From contig JAGFBZ010000576.1 of NCBI GenBank assembly GCA_018398805.1, positions 473,001 to 537,000 on the forward strand: DNA of 64,000 nucleotides, given 5' to 3'. The position numbers and the translations under genes are program-made. The DNA is from Hirundichthys speculiger (lineage: Eukaryota > Chordata > Actinopteri > Beloniformes > Exocoetidae). The notes under the pieces were generated by a model. It was not told where the DNA came from. It was given only the letters and a program-made list of their open reading frames with translations, and searched no databases. The stretch's first letter is position 1, and each line of letters begins with the position of its first letter. Shown here in pieces: positions 1-12,100 of the stretch.

Positions 1-1447
1 AATTGTTGTCCATTGGAAGTGGGTCCTGCAAAGCCACAGGACAGATCTCAAAAGAGGTACACCTTGCAGAAGAGTAGCCTTGCTAGCTATCCTTATTCTT
101 TATGCCTTTGATACAAAGACAGAATGGTTCCTCTGGATCTGGCTTTGGTTGTCAGTGGGCAGTACCAACAGATGCAGAAGAAACTGCTACTAGGTATACA
201 GCCAATGATGTGGGTAGGGCGACAACCAGACTAGAATCAACAAAAGACATACATTATAACAAGCAGTGGAGGAGGAACACTGGTGGATGACTCTTGTTGA
301 TTGCGTTGTTAGCATTTCTGTTCCCTTCTTGGTTGCTTTGAGTCATCACATAAAGGTTGGCCCGTTGACTGGTTGGCTATGCTCTTTTTCAGTGTGAATG
401 TAAGAGGTACCAAACCCATTTCATGAGAGAGAATTTTTGCCAAGTGAATGGGTATGGCTTGCCAGGCTATCAGAAGACAGGAGATGAGTGGCTGACTCAA
501 TCCCCCCCAAAACATGGGAGCAGAGTCACAAAGACATGGTTGAAAGGGGATCTTTTGGTCTGTATCCCTGTGATAATTTGACTGAAATATCATACAGAAA
601 AAAGGGCGTAATAAATCTTCTTCAAAGTATTGTCCTTACATGGCCATTTATGGATGCACTCCCACCACTAAAGATCCCCCGATTTTTTTGTACAATTTAT
701 GAACAATCATCACACTATTCATTCATGTCCTTGGCCCGAAAAGCTTCTTTTCTACCTTTAACCTAAGTTACTGCTACACAATAACCATTTACATCTGCTA
801 TCAAAAACACAAACATCATTAACCACTGTTAATAGTCCTGAGTCACATCCTGTCATGCTCAGTAACTTACTTCAGTGCAAGGCCAGAAAACCAAGGCCTC
901 AGCCAGACCAGGCCCAGGGCTTCCCCCTCCTACACACTGCCAGCTTGGCTGCTTTTCCAGGGCCAGGAAACATGTCACACTGGCCTCCCACTTACCCTTC
1001 ACACCCACTCAGATACACAAACAAACTGACACCTTAACATTTCTACTGTATATCTGTGAGATCTCCTAACAATATTATTATTCACTCCCAGACACTCTTT
1101 TTTAGTTCATTCCCCCTTGGTCCCTATCCCTCCCTCTTCTCTCTCTCCTTTCAGCATCTCTTTTGTGTTTATTCGAGTTTCATTTTTCCCATGGAAGTCT
1201 TTCACAACAAGACAATTCAGTAAACCCAACACTTCACTGATACTGGTCTGCACATAGCTCATTATCACTTTTGGGATCGCAATACAAATACTATTAAAAA
1301 TCAGATGAGGAGGACAATTGACCCATTGATTTGGTAGAACTACTACAACTGGGCTGTGTACTTATCAGGCTGTTTTCATAGCAGGCTGTTAAAGCTGCAA
1401 CTGTAATGCTGTCACTTTTATATCAATATTTTGAAAGACCATTTTTT

Positions 1448-1560
1448 GATACCGGCCTAATCCCAGTATGGACAGTGGGGTGCTGGAGCCTACCCCAGCT
1501 GTCACTAGATAAAAAATAGGGTACACCCTGAACAGGTCCCCAGTCCATCACATGTCTTCA
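1448..1560. repeat. Degenerate dispersed teleost repeat
   Basis: Contains GGTGCTGGAGCCTACCCCAG followed by the ACACCCTGAACAGGT and CAGTCCATCACA words typical of a very common fish dispersed repeat, much diverged. Confidence 0.5.
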
Positions 1561-1608
1561 GAAACCATGCTTAAAAATTCTGTTAATCTAGTCGAAATAA
1601 CAGTAAAA

Positions 1609-1620
1609 GGGGGGGGGGGG
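1609..1620 (+). repeat. Poly-G run
   Basis: Twelve consecutive G residues. Confidence 0.9.
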
Positions 1621-4437
1621 TGTAAGTCATACAACAATGATGTGTCTGATATTTGTACAAGCAACAATATAATAAATTGAGCTTTGTTTGCAATGTAGTT
1701 GGTGCAAAAACAGTGTAACCCTGCATGTCTTACTGTGTTGGTGTCCTTAGTGTGTATGTGTGTGTGTGTGGATGATGGTGGGACATGGGGGCTATTAATT
1801 CATCCACATGACCTCTGTGATCAGCTGACTGAAACAAGGCTTATCTGACGGTCCCCCTTTCAGGGACCAGCTGCTGGCCTTGTTCATGAGGTGAATCTGG
1901 GGCCACGAGCAGAACCCCCACTGGTATTTGTCTCTCTGTCTGGTTTATGTTATGCTAAAACATCTGCATGTCCCTCCCTTCTGACATGTCTGCTGAGCTG
2001 TGACTTTATAACAGCATAGCTCTGAGCTTCTCATTTTGCTTGATCTCATCATAGTTTAGAAGCAGACACAATTTATTTTGGCAAACCAACAGATCAATGT
2101 GCTACTGAGACGACTCCTCTGACTTCAGTACTAAACTGATCACTGTGTAACGGTCAAGCCAAATGTTTTGTGGACAGGACAACCTGCCTTTGACACGCAG
2201 ACATAAATAAGCTTATTCAGTAACCAAGCGCTGGTCTAGGAGCTAATCTATCAAACACCTACAACGTAAAACTGGGTGATGAGGACAAAAATGAATAGTT
2301 TTAGGGAGAATACCAATATTATGAAATAAATCTGGATTTTATATGAATTGGATTTAATAGTAGATTTTGACTTAGTATCACACATTTGATGTAACCCGCA
2401 TGTATATCCAAAGGCTTTAGCCTTCAACAAAGTATTTAGTAACATGTTACCGAAAAGGTACCCTTAAAGAAAAAAAACCAACTAGAAAATAGTTAGCCTT
2501 TAGTCAACAGCGCAACATAGACATATCTTGGCTCCAACAAAATTGTCCATTGTTTATATTGTTTATATTTCTAACCTTATAAAGTCTGAATGTCTTATTT
2601 CTTCTTACCCCACCACCACCTTTTTTTTTTCTACCTCCTCCCCCTCCCCCCCTACAATTCTGTTTCCTGAAATGGGTCTGATACACTATCATATGTGCTG
2701 AAAAGATCTGGGTGCAGATGCAGAGTGGGGTGAGGCTGAGCAGATAGTATGAACAGTGAAAGTTCAGCTGTGCTGTTACTATGCACTCAGACACAAGAAA
2801 GTAAACAGCTCTTTTGACAAAGACAGTCTCAAAGCAACATTAAGTGGCTATCGATGTTACAATATATTCACATTTACATATCATACTATAGACATTGCTA
2901 TATCTTATAATACTGGTACACCACTCAGCCCTACTAAAATGCAAGCTGCTGGAAGATCTGACATCTGTTTTGGCATATAAGCCCTTTAAGTCACACAATA
3001 CCAAACACGAAGCAAAGAATATACATTCATACACTTAATACAGACTATTTTCAAAACTCTCCAATAACAACTCCCTTCTCTCCATATAATTAAATCACGG
3101 CTAATAATTAAATTTCAAATAAAACCCTGTTTGGCTCTCTTTGACAGCTGTTGCATCTAAACTTATTAATGTTGCGTTGAGGGGAAGGTCTGAGAAATTA
3201 TTGGGTTTCATTGTAATCTCACACTTTTTTTTTTTTTAGAGGTCAACATGATCATATCCAGTCTAGCTCACAATGATTCCAGTCTAGCCTCTCCCAGACC
3301 AGCCATCCAAGGCCAATCAAAGTAGTATACCCAGTCCAACAACCTCCTGATGAGCAGGCCTTCATGTCGTGCCAAGACTGACTAAACCAAGCCAGGGACA
3401 GCCTGCTGCTTAAGAGCCTCGTTGGAATTTTCCAGCGTTTTCATATGTTCTGGAAAATAAAAGGATGTCATGTCAAGTGTCCCAGATAGAGTCTAAAAGA
3501 CAGGGCATGTTTTAAAGAATGTCCAGTTGTGTATAGAGCAGAACCAAATCTTACAAGATAATTACTAAAAACTCAAAAAAAAAAAAAAAAAGGCATCAGA
3601 ATGCACAGGAAACTACCAATAAACCTACCAGGAGAATTTGAATTCTTTTTCCATTAAACAAAAATATGAGCCGTAAATAGTGACGAGAAGCACAAGCTGA
3701 GAAATAGAAGAGAGCAAAAAGACAAAACAAAAAAACCAGTGAAATATTGTACTGCATTCTTGTCTATGCCAACAGGAAATCACCCAAGATAGGAACCTGA
3801 AGGATATGCTGGCCTGTCACAACAATTTGGGCTGGTGTCTTCAAGAAAAGTACGTCATACAGTAATTTATAGAGAAGATTTTTCCTAACACTGAGTCTCC
3901 TGCACTGTCCCATGAAAAAAGTTGTTCTTGTGGGAGGACTACTTATCGCCTTTAAAGCAACAGCAGTTCTCCTTGACCGCTTGCATCAGTTTTTTTTTTT
4001 TAAAAAGCATCCCAAGAACTTGCTGCTATGGAGCTGTCTTTCTCAGTGTGCACTGTCTCTTGATATGACTTAGTTATGATGAGATCAGGACTCCGTGAGG
4101 CTGCAGCACTGGTGCAGGACAGTTTGTTCTTTACATTACTTTGGACAGCTGTTTATGAACCTGGCTTTAAGCTCGCAGCTCGCTACAAAATGACACTCAG
4201 ACCAGTAACAGATAAGAAGGAAAACAAGTGAACTTTCAAAAAAATCTTTGTGGTTCACTGTGCATGCCAAATCATTACAGGCTTCTGTAAAGGTTGTGAA
4301 CAGTAGAAACACAAAGCACGAAAAAAAGTCACACAGATAAAAAAAAAATGCGAATGCAGCTGTGTTTGTTCACATTTGCGTGAGATTATAGGTGTAAGTA
4401 CACCTAAGTGTGAAGAAATTGGTGTGCGCGTGTGGGG

Positions 4438-4441
<4 letters not shown>

Positions 4442-4492
<51 letters not shown>
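4442..4492 (+). repeat. (TG)n microsatellite joined to a G run
   Basis: About 17 TG units run directly into about 17 consecutive G residues. This is a compound simple repeat prone to slippage and non-B structure. Confidence 0.95.
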
Positions 4493-7182
4493 TGTGAGCT
4501 GACGCAAGATGACGTCTCAGTTATGAAGAAATTTCAACACGGCATGCCAGGCAATACTTGCAACAGTAGGGGACTGTCATTTCTAATAGTCACGCAAAGG
4601 ACGGACAATATCTGAATATGGCAAAAAATATATATAAGAATGTGTCATTTAGTATCAACATTGACGAACATTAGTTCTATGCAACTGCTATATTGTATTT
4701 AGAGTTTTTGGGGTTTCACTTCACAGCTATAAATGACATTAAAAAACTAAATTAAATCAAGCATTAAATTTCACATGACCTTAAATAGCCTTGCTCTGTT
4801 TTGCCATTGTGTGTACTGCCCACCCACACTTTCACACTTCTGTGCTTGGGGGGGCTTTGGTCACACTATCAGGATGGTGGGCACACTTCCCTTAAGTTGT
4901 AGGTTTAAATCGTAATACTAAGAACCAAATTAAGCATCAAGACAGTTTATTCTCTATACATAGCTAATAAGGTTTAAACATCATTAAGATCTAAGTCAGC
5001 TTTGGTCTATGTCAGCCCAAAAATGGCCACCTGCCACGGACTTAATTTATTTTTGATTTAAATTATTAGAAATTTATTTTTTCTTGCTCTGTCAACTGTC
5101 AACAATATATAAATAGACTGAGGGAGGCACGGGGTAACAAAGTCATCAGATACAGTAAATATTTGACCAAAATAAAATGTTTATTTAAAACATATAACCT
5201 GCATGTGTTTAAACATTAAGGAAAGACAGGAGCAACAAAGATGCAAAGATTCAAAAATGGCATCTTTTTTGCAAGCTCTGCTATTTATCGGGAAAGTAAA
5301 ATCATTTATCTTTTTGCGCTGCCAACACTACATGCAAACATTATATAAGCCCTGAATACAAGCTTGTTAACAACAAAGGCCTTTGAGACTTCTGCCACTT
5401 GGAGACTGCTCTAAGGCAGCCATCCTCCTGCAGAGGCTGTTTTGTTTTCTGCATATCAGACCTTGTGATTTTACTGAATCTTGTAACATCAAATTGCAAG
5501 AAAGCAATCCTGTTTTGTCCTTGAGTTTTGAGTTTTCATGCGATAAATCTGACAGTTGAATATGACATACTCAGCAGTATCCTTCAATAAAAAAAAGAAA
5601 AAAAAGAAAATGAACAAGGTGCCAACCTTAATCTTTTGTTTGCAGAATAAAAATTCTCCTTATGTAGCCACCTTTTTTTCTGTCTTGTCTCAACATAACC
5701 TCTCCTTACCCCCACACCCCCCACCCAACGTTCTCACTCATCCACACCATTACTGTTCATTCACTTCCCGTAAACGTCATATTTGAGGTTGAATGTTATA
5801 CCAGGAAGCTGACAGCATGTACCACCCTTAAGACTATATTTGTGTTTTTTAAGGACAGGTTAACAAAAAAACCCAATAAAACGGCCAAACAGTTTTGTAA
5901 AAACAACAGCCAAAACTGAAAGGCCAAAAAGATAGTTGATTTGAAAGTCATGTGCTTCTCTTGTAAAGCTCTGTTGTAACTTGTTATGCACGATGAAGAC
6001 TTTGAATTTTGTCAGCCACTACGTTACAGGACTATCAGCAAGCATTTTTCAAAAGACAATAGTATGAAATGAGCAGAGTATAAGATACATGCATAAAATA
6101 TGTATAAAATTAATAATCCACCAAATAAAGCCATTTTCCTAACACTACTTTCAAAAGAATATTTAGAATCAAACATTTTTATCACAATGGTAAGTACACG
6201 ATGAAAGATGTCCATTAATGATAACTAAACTGTTGTGCACTTATTCATAGAAAAAAAGTAAAAAAATTGTGTAATGAATGGATCAGTCAGTTGGCTTAAG
6301 CAGAAATTCAGTGTAAACGGGCTCAGCACACCTCCCTCCAACAGCCATTAGTCCGATAAGAGCCACCTTTCAACTGACACTGAGTTCTGATGAATTGTGA
6401 TTCAAAGGGATTTTAAAAAGAAGATAGTGGAGCTCTATTTACAGGACAACACAATAAAGGCAACATTCATTGTCACCAAGAAAAATGAAAGAGATTTTAT
6501 TTCACCATATAATATGTCAGGTGAATCTGACAATCATTTGTCAGAGCTACTGGCTGCGAATGACAGCCTTCACGGACTAGTCAATGACTGCCTGCCAAAT
6601 CTCCCTTATTCACCTTCTAAAGGACCAACTTTTATTTAAGTCTGAGCCACTTTACATTTCTTTAAATTGATAATAAATAAAGAACAGATGATTGTATTCT
6701 TTAACTAATCTCGAATCTATGTCCACTCTAGATCAAAGTTCAAAGTCAATTTCCACTAAAGAATATTCTCAGTCCTAGATATAATCAGACTTTGTTAGAA
6801 TAATGGCAAACCTATTTAGAAAAATATTTTAAATAGCTTTTCTTGCATTATGGGTTTGTTGTCTGCCACTGAAAGTTTTAAAACAGTTATTTCATAAGTG
6901 ATCCAAGGAGGGCCAAGCTGCAGACTGGAACAGAGTAAACAGTGAAAACAGAGTTGTGCTTCCCCCAGCGTTGTGATTATATGTTGTACTTTCAAAAATC
7001 ATTCAAGACAGATTCATTAATGCAAGCAAAATAGTTGATAAACTGGTCATGAACATGTTCTTAAGAAGAGCGATAAAGTTCTTCATAAGAGCAGCACAGA
7101 GTTGGTATTCAAACAGTTTTCATTTCCTGATCGTGTCACCTAAACTATAAATATCACAAAAAGAACCAAACGGTAACTGTAC

Positions 7183-7253
7183 CTTGGGAAGCGGTCGTCC
7201 CAGCTGAGAATAAAATTTTGTCCAGAACTGCATGAGAGACATGGGTCCAACCG
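7183..7253 (-). CDS. Exon-like block, gene unassigned
   Basis: Acceptor CCCATACTGCAG and donor GTACAG bound 71 nt. The best frame reads VGPMSLMQFWTKFYSQLGRP and LPK, ending in phase 0. It lies downstream of the stop at 8612 on the same strand, so it is either an alternative 3' exon or the start of the next gene (an ATG gives MSLMQFWTKFYSQLG). I do not recognise the sequence and found no partner exon below 7.1 kb. Confidence 0.4.
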
Positions 7254-8611
7254 CTGCAGTATGGGGCGGGGGTTAAAACACATACACACACAGACATAAG
7301 CTCCTGCTTCACCTCGAATCCCTGAATCCAACAGCCTCATCCATGAGGAAGTCAAAGTGCTATTAATCCCCTCACAGCTGGTGGGCTTCCACCCAACAGT
7401 GGACTCTCACACGCAGTTTCACAGTTCCCCTTGGGCTCAGCGCACACATCTGTCTCTACCACAGGTATGCTCTGAGCAATGGGCTCTCACATACAAACTC
7501 TGTTGCTCTTGAAAAAAAAAAAAAAAACAGAGAGGCAAGTTTAAAACATGCTTCCTGCTTCACCAAGACAGTCAGGTATTTGCGTAAAGGGCTTACTCAT
7601 AGTGATTGTGGACTAGTTCCTCAGAGCTCAAAAAGGTGGTTGGAGAGTGAGTGAGAGCGCACATGAGGGGAAGGGAGGGGAGAGGTGGGGAGAGGAGGGA
7701 GGGAGGAGGGGAGGAGCTTTCAGGAAATGATGCTTTTGTTGGTAAGTGACTAGAGTTACTGGCAGTCAGGCCCATTTTACTGTACATGGTGTAACTCAAC
7801 CGCATTTGTAGTGTAAACAGTATTGCGCTTTGGACTTGGCTGCTCCTCACACCACGCTGCTTACTGCCATGTTTAATGGGTTTGGGCCACTATTTAATGA
7901 TTATTATATTTAAAACAGATTCCCTACTGAGCTGCCTTTGCCTTTTGTGTCTCTATTTGTCTTTAAAGGCTCAGTTTCATAGCTGCTGCTCTTTGTAATT
8001 ACTCCTGGTTCAAGTGAACATCTACAGCCATCTATAGCACAGAGGTCTAAAACCTAATAAAAGGGCAGTAAATAATTGCCTAATGAGGATAACTGAAGAG
8101 GTGAGCCAGGTGTAAAAATGCAAATACAGATCTGAGAGCAGACTTGATTTTACAGTTTTTGAATCTAGTTCTGCATTTGAAAGCCACCGTTAGTTTCAAG
8201 TTTGACAGGAACTGTTCTATGGATCAGAATTATCATGGAGACGGTCCAAGACTTAACTGCATGTCTGCCTATTCAGAGTTTAGCAGGCATCGGTCAGTAC
8301 ACAATGGAGAAATCCTGCATCGTAAAAGGTCATTCCCACTTACTGGAACCATTGGTGTGTTTGTAACAGACACACAAACACACAAAAGAGTATTCTGGGA
8401 ATCTTATTGCATATAGGCTATTTCAACAAATCCAAGATGTTGATCAAAGATGACTGTATCAGTTTTGCTTGATGGAAAAGCAATGCTAGCTGTGTGAGAG
8501 CCTGTTGTAAATAAGTAGATTGTGGTATTTCAAAAAAGATATAATGTAATTTATCTCCTTGATAGAGGGACCCAATTGTGCTCCCAGCTTCCAGGAATAC
8601 AAGATATCAAG

Positions 8612-8724
8612 CTAGCATGGAGAGGTCCTGTAATGTCCATCCCTGCTGGACTGGAGGGGAGTCAGAGTCTCAGAGACAGAGTGGCGCCGGTCCATGGTGT
8701 CATCCTCATACAAGTGGGAATCCT
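8612..8724 (-). CDS. Minus-strand gene, putative last exon with stop
   Basis: After acceptor AATTATTCAG the frame reads DSHLYEDDTMDRRHSVSETL and TPLQSSRDGHYRTSPC, then TAG at 8612-8614. RRHSVSE is a plausible basophilic-kinase site. CGG/CGC codons and the acidic-then-basic composition look coding against AT-rich surroundings. It is entered with two bases of a split codon, so the preceding exon should end in phase 1; that exon was not found with confidence. The 3' UTR extent is unknown. Confidence 0.6.
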
Positions 8725-9043
8725 CTGAATAATTTGTGAATGTGTGTCTATGTGTATGTGTGTTTGGGAAGATCGTAGGGCATCGGGAAAGACTGAATCA
8801 TTTATGAGTATATTTACAATACTGCAACATCCAAAAATACTCACCTTATTGCATCACAGCCTGAAGACAAAGGCTGGATGTGTGGCTTCGAAAAACAAAA
8901 AGTTATCACAAAGGCAGTTAATATATAATCTCATTATTTTATAGATATCTGGACTCCGGCTGTGTTTTTTTTTTCTTTTTGTTTTTAAAGGTAATAATGT
9001 TAAATTTTGTTGAATGAGGCCACAGTAATTTTATGTGTGTGTG

Positions 9044-9105
<62 letters not shown>

Positions 9106-12100
9106 AACACACACAGACATAAACTATATTGCCAAAAGTATTTGCTCACCCATTCAGATTATCAGAATCAGGTGTTCCAATCACGTCTATGACCACAGGT
9201 GTATAAAATTAAGCACCTAGACATGCAGACTGTTTCTACAAACATCTGTGAAAGAATGGGTCGCTCTCAGGAGCTCAGTGGATTCCAGTGTGGAACTGTG
9301 ATAGGATGACACCTGTGCAACAAATCCAGTGGTGAAATTTCCTCGATCCTAAATATTCCAGTCAACTGTCAGATGAAGTGGTAGGACACGTAAACTGAGG
9401 GATCGGGGTCAGAGGATGCTGAAGAGCAAAGTGTGAAGAGGTCACCAACTTTCTGCAGAGTCAATCACTACAGACCTCCAAACTTCATGTGGCCTTCAGA
9501 TTACCCTATGAAATCAGTTTTATTATTTCTCAAATTCCGTTTTAAATTTTTTTTCATTTTCAGTGTTTTTCGCTTTTTAATTTTTGAGAATTCCGTTTTG
9601 AGCATTTTATGCAAATTTAACCCCAAGACTGTATATGAAGTAATGATATATAGACAATTTATGCAATTATAACTGTAAACCTTAATGTTTTATACTTTTA
9701 AACATTGTGTTTTTGACAAACAAAAAAAAAATCTATTTTTTTCTATGTAATAAATAACTAAGAAAAAAAAAACTCTAATAGGTAAAATTCGTTTAAAGTG
9801 CAATAAAGAAATTGCAACAGCAGCAAAGTAATCGTTTTAGTTGGTTTAATTTCTTCTGTTATCAGTTTGTCATAACGTACCTGATATTTTTCAGGTGCGT
9901 CATGACAAACTGTGTGTCTGATAACAGAAAAAACTATATTTATTACAGCTTATGTAGATACTATGAAATCCAAAGCACTGAACACTGGTTGTGTGTATTA
10001 GTGTGTCCGTGTGTGTGGTTTATTTTTTCTTTGGGTGTTCCAGACATGGCGGTTTAAATACATAACTGTCAGCGTCTTTGTGTTTAGCTCAGTGAGTGAC
10101 TCTTGCCTTTTTATGTTTGTGCTTTTCATTCATTAAGTGATCCTCATTCGAAAACCACGGGGCAGACCAGGACACGCTGGAGAGATTATGGGCCCGATCT
10201 TCCGCCAAACCTCCTAAAGCCGCTATTAAGGGATAGCGGGTAGCGGGAGGGGCGTTCCCCTGCAAAAAATGCAATCTTCCACCTCCCTAAACCCGCGATC
10301 TTACCTGCGCTAACTGCTATATTATGCATGGGAGTGGTTAGGGCGTTCCACCTGTTAAACCAATCAGTGCGTCAGTAGCCATTGCCTTTAAAAGCAGGCT
10401 CACCCCCAAACCACTATGGAGCATCTTTTCATCCAGATCAGAGCAGCTCTCATGGGCAGCTCGTCTGGGACTCTGCTGTAGAGCTTCCTCCTCCTCCTCT
10501 GCACTGATATATACATAACTAGCTCTAACTCATGTGGAGCAAATCATTAAATTTTTTTTTTGCACTCCAAGAAGTTTCAACAAACTGTTCAGAAAAAAAA
10601 CAAAGAGCCAGTGAACTTCCAGGAAGGCATTTCTTAACTAGAAAAGCACTCGAAGAGCACAGACCTCCACCAAACACAACAGTTCTCCCATATAGCGATT
10701 TACAGATTGTGATAAAATCCGGGTTCTGGATCAAATCCGGATCAGCCTCTGAAATCTGATAGAGGTTCCGATTGTCAATCCCTGAGTGAAATTTCATAAG
10801 TTTTGGGCAATAATTAACGGAAATATCGAGAAACAAAATTTCCGGCCCCACTGACCACAATGTTATCGAAAATTTGAAAGTGATCCAGAAGCCAGGATTT
10901 CTTCCGGATCACAGCCAAAATGAAATCAGTTCTTCCTTTTCACATTTCTGACAACTCCTGAAAATTTCATCAAAATCCATACATAGCTTTTTGAGGTTAT
11001 CTTGTACACAGACAGACAAATATTTTTACCTCCTTGGAGGAGGTAAAAATATTCTTACATGGACAATTCTTATCGGCTACCTGAAAGTCCCAGATAGTTG
11101 GTGCGCTCCCCGTAAACACGCTCAGGCAGAGCCGCGAGAACATATTCTCAGCAGTGGGCGCCGGGAGTGGCTGTGCGCACAGCTGCGCCAAGACACACCA
11201 AGACGCCAAGGTACCGGGCCAGGGACCAGGTGTTGGGGACCTCTGGTGCAGTGGAGGCACGCTCTCTGGAGTTACGAATCACGCTTCTCCATTTGGCAAT
11301 GTGATGAAAGGACTGGGTTAGTCAGTTTGTGGTAAGTGTAAAGTTTGGTGGAGGGGGGATTATGGTGTGGGTTGTTTTTCAGGAGCTGGGCTTGGTCCCT
11401 TAGTTCCAGTGAAAGGAACTCTGAATGCTCCAGCATACCAGGACATTTTGGACAATTCCATGCTCCCAACTTTGTGGGATCAGTTTGGATCTGGCCCCTT
11501 CCTCTTCCAACATGACTGTGCACCAGTGCACAAAGCAAGGTCCATAAAGACATGGATGGCAGAGTCTGGTGTAGATGAACTTGACTGGCCTGCACAGAGT
11601 CCTGACCTCAACCCGATAGAACACCTTTTGGATGAATTAGAGCAGAGACTGAGAGCCAGGTCTTCTCAGCCAACATCAGTGTTTGACCTGACAAATGTGC
11701 TTCTGGAAGAATGTTCAAAAATCCCCATAAACACACTCCTAAACCTTGTGGACAGCCTTCCCAGAAGACTTAAAGCTCTTCTAGCTGCAAAGGGTGGACC
11801 CACGTAACATTGAGTAGGAATGGGATGTCACTAAAGCTCATATGTGAGTCTAGGCAGGTGAACAAATACTTTTGGAAATATAGTGTATTTGTGTGTATGT
11901 GTTGAAAACAAATACTGTAAATTACCAAATTAAAAATATTATCACCTGACTGAGAAATTAAAGTAGATCATAAGCCTCCCAAAGAAGAACAAATTACCTA
12001 TCAACATTCATTTATATTAGCCCTTCACTTCCTCCTTCAAACCAGGAAATTCTAAAGTCTTTTTGTAAAAATAACTTATAAGGAAGCAAAGCTAAATTAC

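Larger units (their letters stand above)
1..7182. other. Stretch without recognised gene
   Basis: AT-rich sequence with several mononucleotide runs and only short random-looking open frames. If transcribed from the minus strand it could include the 3' UTR or later exons of the 7-31 kb gene; nothing identifies them. Confidence 0.4.
9504..11125 (+). mobile_element. AGGGCCCTATG-family element, copy 1 (inside Tc1)
   Basis: From CCCTATGAAATCAGTTTTAT onward it aligns with the element at 35980-37853 through GCTACCTGAAAGTCCCAGAT (about 11072-11091). The left terminus has lost its first bases and the right terminal repeat is absent, so this copy is truncated. No coding potential is seen. It carries an internal insertion at about 10515-11050. 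Confidence 0.75.
9122..11885 (+). mobile_element. Tc1/mariner element, interrupted and decayed
   Basis: The left end CTATATTGCCAAAAGTATTT matches the inverted right end near 11860-11884 (reverse complement CTATATTTCCAAAAGTATTT). Both ends abut TA dinucleotides (9120-9121 and 11886-11887). The 5' part keeps the start of a Tc1 reading region (GGTCGCTCTCAGGAGCTCAG). The sequence from 9504 to about 11247 is foreign, and the DNA-binding and first catalytic portions of the transposase are missing. The element is non-autonomous. Confidence 0.85.

Noticed and set aside
6397..6639. 80-codon plus-strand open frame with protein-like composition
   Set aside because: No ATG start, no splice context and no recognisable motif; likely chance or old repeat.
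10525..11335. Several open frames of 75-114 codons on both strands
   Set aside because: Fall inside nested repeats with no transposase motifs; shadows of repeat sequence.
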